NCBI GenBank assembly: GCA_033439795.1
Contig: JAUTDP010000007.1
Span: 2,356,001 to 2,420,000, forward strand
From: Sordaria brevicollis
Lineage: Eukaryota; Ascomycota; Sordariomycetes; Sordariales; Sordariaceae
Reading direction: 5' to 3'
Length of the DNA: 64,000 nucleotides
Below are positions 63,836-64,000 of the stretch, one piece after another; within the stretch, counting starts at the first letter, position 1; the number at the start of each line of letters is the position of its first letter. The translations under genes were made by a program, and so were the position numbers. The notes beneath the pieces were generated by a model, which saw only the letters and a list, made by a program, of their open reading frames with translations, did not search any database and was not told the DNA's origin.

Positions 63836-64000
63836 GGCGAGCGGTTGGGGTTCACCCAGATGAGATTATCCAAAAAGCGAAGTGAAGCAAAGTGAGGACG
63901 AGAAAAAGGTAGTGTAGGTCTTTATAACGTAGCAATCGTGAGAGGGCAGGGCCAGCGATAAAGCAGCCGATAGAACAGTGGTATACGATCGATGGCGAAA
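63836..64000. other. Upstream region of the lactone oxidase gene
   Basis: Short promoter and leader part, cut by the window end. Nothing specific seen. Confidence 0.5.

Noticed and set aside
62271..63895. Long frames on both strands over the lactone oxidase (for example 62271-62927 minus, 63347-63895 plus)
   Set aside because: Shadows of the GC-rich ALO1 coding sequence; low-complexity translations without motifs.

Overview
The window looks like nuclear DNA of a filamentous ascomycete (Pezizomycotina, probably Sordariomycetes). The evidence is five protein genes with short introns (49-118 bp) carrying CTAAC/CTAAT-type branch sites, typical ascomycete gene families, and blocks of very AT-rich sequence. 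In those blocks CpA/TpG is almost absent while CpG persists, which is the signature of repeat-induced point mutation (RIP). The species cannot be named from the sequence alone.

Layout. (1) 562-2230 (+): a secreted SGNH/GDSL esterase resembling carbohydrate esterase family 2, six exons. (2) 2231-11750: about 9.5 kb with normal base composition and no gene I can support, apart from a weak small ORF at 4914-5042 and several simple repeats. (3) 11753-14931: a RIP-degraded terminal-inverted-repeat DNA transposon flanked by TA. (4) 18625-19621 (+): a C2H2 zinc-finger transcription factor, two exons, in a gene-poor setting. (5) 23078-28606: a RIP-degraded Ty1/copia-like LTR retrotransposon on the minus strand, with 185-bp LTRs and target duplication GGAGA. 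(6) 28607-32142: microsatellite-rich, gene-free DNA. (7) 32143-32592: a 450-bp non-autonomous TIR element (MITE) with a perfect 9-bp target duplication and almost no RIP. (8) 32984-46002: an inverted-repeat-bounded Mutator-like (MULE) element split by a complete Ty3/gypsy element with a possible chromodomain (36316-43660, 295-bp LTRs, duplication ATAAC). (9) 46116-52120: a second copia-like element on the minus strand (168-bp LTRs, duplication TAATC) with an intron-bearing tRNA gene or tRNA-like sequence beside its polypurine tract. (10) 55020-57210 (-): an ankyrin/double-BTB protein. (11) 58174-60941 (+): a NIMA-family kinase, divergent from the BTB gene across a 963-bp gap that holds a tight GATA-motif cluster. 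(12) 62165-63835 (-): D-arabinono-1,4-lactone oxidase.

The genes do not form an obvious pathway or biosynthetic cluster. They are a secreted hydrolase, a developmental-type regulator, a BTB adaptor, a mitotic kinase and an antioxidant-biosynthesis enzyme. The middle of the window (23-52 kb) is essentially a transposon graveyard. Its insertion boundaries, nesting order, orientation and mutational gradients can be read directly, and that history is the most informative content here. I found no convincing undescribed biological system. The most unusual items are the tRNA inside the copia element, the TIR elements, and the large gene-free tracts.
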